Source: a virus | Virus record (IMG/VR): IMGVR_UViG_3300028908_000017 | Span: 1-43,098 of that record | DNA length: 43,098 nucleotides | Reading direction: 5' to 3' (one strand) | Part shown: piece after piece, positions 41,017 through 43,098 of the stretch | Layout of the letters: every line of letters begins with the position of its first letter | Numbering within the stretch: position 1 is the stretch's first letter | Notes under the pieces: model-generated | The model's input: the letters and a program-made list of their open reading frames with translations, nothing else | Told to the model about the DNA's origin: nothing | Databases searched by the model: none | Program-made: the position numbers and the translations under genes

Positions 41017-43098
41017 TTAACTACATGCGGAATAGCCGCAATTCAAACATGTTTTACAACCACTCTCATTCCTGAGCGATGGCGCGCCGCACTCTGGACA
41101 AATTTCAAATTGACCAGACTGACCGGACTTGCCTTTATTCATAGTATTCATTTTGATGGATACCACATCTTTATCTGAAACGCCTTTTATGTGATTTCGA
41201 ATAATATGACCAATTCCAGCAATGATGGACCCAACATATTTGCCGGGCATCCAAAATCCTTCCCCATTCACGAAAGTATTCTCCATCTCATTCAATATAA
41301 AATCATAGTTGCGCTCCTTTCGGAACAATGCAGACAACAATCTAGAGATGAATGAATAGATTGGTTGTTGATTACTTCTGGTGTTAATGAATACTTCAAA
41401 TGGGCGGTGTTCATTACTAAAATCGTTTATTGTCACATAATAACTAAATTTATCGGATGGTGATTTGAGTTTATATGTTTTACCAGCCAGCACCGGCTCC
41501 CGTTTCAACTTCAAAGTAGGATCTGGTTGTTCTACTGGTGCCTGCTTTGGTGCTTCTTTCGGAGCGGGCGCTTCCAATACAGACTGAACTTTCTCATTTG
41601 GGCGATATGTCGTTACACCCTTAATACCTAACTTCCAAGCCTGCATATACACATCCTTAAAATCATCAAAACTATAATCAGATGGAACATTTATTGTTTT
41701 ACTCAAACTATTATCTACATAATATTGAATTATCGACATAACACTCAAGTGGTCTTGGATTGTTAAATTATTTGTATTTCTCCAATAATCTGGGGTTGGT
41801 GTATCGCCGAAGCGCGTTATCCATTCGAGATAGGCATAATCATACACCGTTTCTTCTCTTATTTCAGTATCCGTCTGTTTGATCTTTCTAACATACGAAT
41901 CTGAAAAAATAGGCTCCAGCCCGCTAGAAACATTATTAGCAAAAATGCTTCCAGTTCCGACCGGAGCCACAGTGAGGAGAAATGCGTTTCTAATGCCTGA
42001 TTTTAATATTCCTTCTTTAATATCATTTGGTAATCGTTTAACGAAGCGGCCTTCCACATATGCTTTCCTATGTTCTTGTTCAGATACAACAGGACAGGCG
42101 CCTTTCTCGACTGCCAAATCAACGGATGCACTATATGCTGTATCTCTAATTGCTTTCATAACCTTTTTCAAGAAATCTAATGTTTCCTGATGGTCGCCAT
42201 ATGGTAGTTTCATCATAACAAATGTATCAGCGAGCCCTGTTATTCCTAAACCAATGCGGCGCTCAGATTTGGATCTCTCCGCATATTTGTCTGTCGGGAA
42301 ATCAGTAACATCAATAACATCATCAAGAAAACGTACGGCGGTGGCCACATCTTGCTTTAAACCATCATAATCAAATTCCGGGTTGTCCCCAAACGCGCCA
42401 CGTACATACTGTGTCAAATTCATACTACCTAAATTACAAGCACCATTATACCCTAGGAATTGTTCACCACAACCACGCTGCACATATCCTTCAGTTACCC
42501 ATGTATCTGAATCTTCACAATATAAATCATAAACTGTAGCTTCCTTGTGTGGTTGAATGTTAATAATGGTCACAAATGATTCAGGAACTACATCATACAC
42601 GACATTTTGTATATAATCCTTAATTTTATCTTTATCTTCATGTTCAATAATTAATTTAGTCACCGACAATAAATTTGGACCATCCACCACTAAATTATAT
42701 TGCACATTAACAGATGCAAATGCACTATACTCTTGTTTAATTTCTGGAGTAATCCCAAAATATAAGAATATCAATCTAATATGGCGTAATATTTCGTAAG
42801 ACGCGCTTTCAATCTGTAAATAACTACTTATCAATTGTAATTTATTAATATATAAATCTCCATGCAATTGAATTAATTCATTCAATACCCCCAACATAAA
42901 ATCAACAGATTTGCCATATAACTTATCAATCACGGATGCATCAAATACGTTATTGGCAACAAAATCTTTTCCTTGTCGAAACTCATCCATATTTACATTA
43001 TTGAGCTTTCCATAATCAAATGATTTATTTTTGATTAATACATCATCTCCTGTACCTAATTGATCAACTCTAACATTCTTAATTGTATGGCGAAGTCT
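41017..43098 (-). CDS. nrdJ: Class II (adenosylcobalamin-dependent) ribonucleotide reductase NrdJ, C-terminal part preceded by an intein (partial at window end)
   Basis: The frame is open through base 43098, so the gene begins outside. From 42471 the reductase reads CGEQFLGYNGACNLGSMNL, the active-site Cys and the CNLGS block, then RRIGLGITGLADTFVMM, NVSSGLEPIFSDSYVRKI and WKLGIKGVTTYRPN, as in NrdJ proteins. The end CPECGAPS...CLNCGYSACS is the zinc-binding and redox cysteine tail. The C-terminal extein is 484 residues. It reduces ribonucleotides for phage DNA synthesis. The roughly 209 visible codons before the active-site Cys belong to an intein (42472-43098). The ATG at 42990 is internal to the intein and not a start. 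Confidence 0.88.
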   Translation of the reverse strand, partial: RLRHTIKNVRVDQLGTGDDVLIKNKSFDYGKLNNVNMDEFRQGKDFVANNVFDASVIDKLYGKSVDFMLGVLNELIQLHGDLYINKLQLISSYLQIESASYEILRHIRLIFLYFGITPEIKQEYSAFASVNVQYNLVVDGPNLLSVTKLIIEHEDKDKIKDYIQNVVYDVVPESFVTIINIQPHKEATVYDLYCEDSDTWVTEGYVQRGCGEQFLGYNGACNLGSMNLTQYVRGAFGDNPEFDYDGLKQDVATAVRFLDDVIDVTDFPTDKYAERSKSERRIGLGITGLADTFVMMKLPYGDHQETLDFLKKVMKAIRDTAYSASVDLAVEKGACPVVSEQEHRKAYVEGRFVKRLPNDIKEGILKSGIRNAFLLTVAPVGTGSIFANNVSSGLEPIFSDSYVRKIKQTDTEIREETVYDYAYLEWITRFGDTPTPDYWRNTNNLTIQDHLSVMSIIQYYVDNSLSKTINVPSDYSFDDFKDVYMQAWKLGIKGVTTYRPNEKVQSVLEAPAPKEAPKQAPVEQPDPTLKLKREPVLAGKTYKLKSPSDKFSYYVTINDFSNEHRPFEVFINTRSNQQPIYSFISRLLSALFRKERNYDFILNEMENTFVNGEGFWMPGKYVGSIIAGIGHIIRNHIKGVSDKDVVSIKMNTMNKGKSGQSGQFEICPECGAPSLRNESGCKTCLNCGYSACS
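42472..43098 (-). mobile_element. Intein in NrdJ (C-terminal ~209 residues visible), non-canonical C-terminus
   Basis: VYDLYCEDSDTWVTEGYVQ matches the intein block F pattern (VYDL.......FV..G.V.). Upstream, SVDFMLGVLNEL and YEILRHIRLIFLYFGI fit a LAGLIDADG endonuclease domain whose acidic motif residues seem lost. It sits exactly before the reductase active-site Cys, which would be the +1 residue. The last two residues are Arg-Gly, where nearly all inteins have His-Asn. Splicing by Asn cyclisation would thus be impossible as read. Confidence 0.72.

Noticed and set aside
1-43098. CRISPR arrays, tRNA genes or integration sites
   Set aside because: No regularly spaced repeats were seen, no cloverleaf with a CCA-type end was noticed, and no integrase gene is present; an exhaustive tRNA scan was not possible by eye.

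Overview
The window is a stretch of a large, AT-rich tailed-phage genome. It is probably a myovirus infecting a Gram-positive (Bacillota-like) host; that host guess rests on the strong AGGAGG-type ribosome binding sites and on the style of the proteins, not on a database match. Every gene I can support lies on the minus strand, so transcription runs from high to low coordinates. Both ends cut through genes: an intein-containing class II ribonucleotide reductase at the right edge, and a very large tail protein that runs out of the window at position 1.

In transcription order, 43098-38112 is a nucleotide/DNA metabolism block: NrdJ with intein, a small SANT-like protein, a metallophosphoesterase, a zinc-ribbon dUTPase and a RuvC-like resolvase. 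From 38080 to 29306 are small membrane and unknown proteins, a possible small terminase-like protein, and large virion-type proteins; one of these (1181 aa) appears to carry a DEDDh 3'-5' exonuclease domain. From 29303 to 18305 is the packaging and head cassette: large terminase, a membrane-anchored unknown, portal, prohead protease, scaffold, a decoration-like protein and the major capsid protein. A terminator and an overlapping promoter follow. From 18155 to 14670 are neck and connector proteins, then the tail sheath (14621-11724), the tail tube (11374-6937), a free-standing homing endonuclease, and two more proteins with tube-like signatures.

The most striking feature is the tail tube gene. 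It looks like a scatter of fragments, but reads as one 247-residue protein in seven exons (36 codons, 18 codons, 11 nt, 15 nt, 217 nt, 123 nt and 216 nt) separated by six group I introns. Three introns carry homing endonuclease genes (two of the Vsr-like I-Bth0305I type, one LAGLIDADG), and a fourth endonuclease gene with its own promoter sits just after the gene. The splice sites are supported by P1 pairings with U•G at four or five junctions, by P10 pairings, by GNRA-capped P9 hairpins, by P7 covariation between sibling introns, and by the reading frame closing exactly across all seven exons.

Other points of interest: the intein in NrdJ ends in Arg-Gly where His-Asn is expected; a beta-rich module is shared by the tail sheath and a capsid protein; a 14-nt motif recurs at gene junctions; and GC-only palindromes, including six NotI sites, are far more frequent than the base composition predicts.
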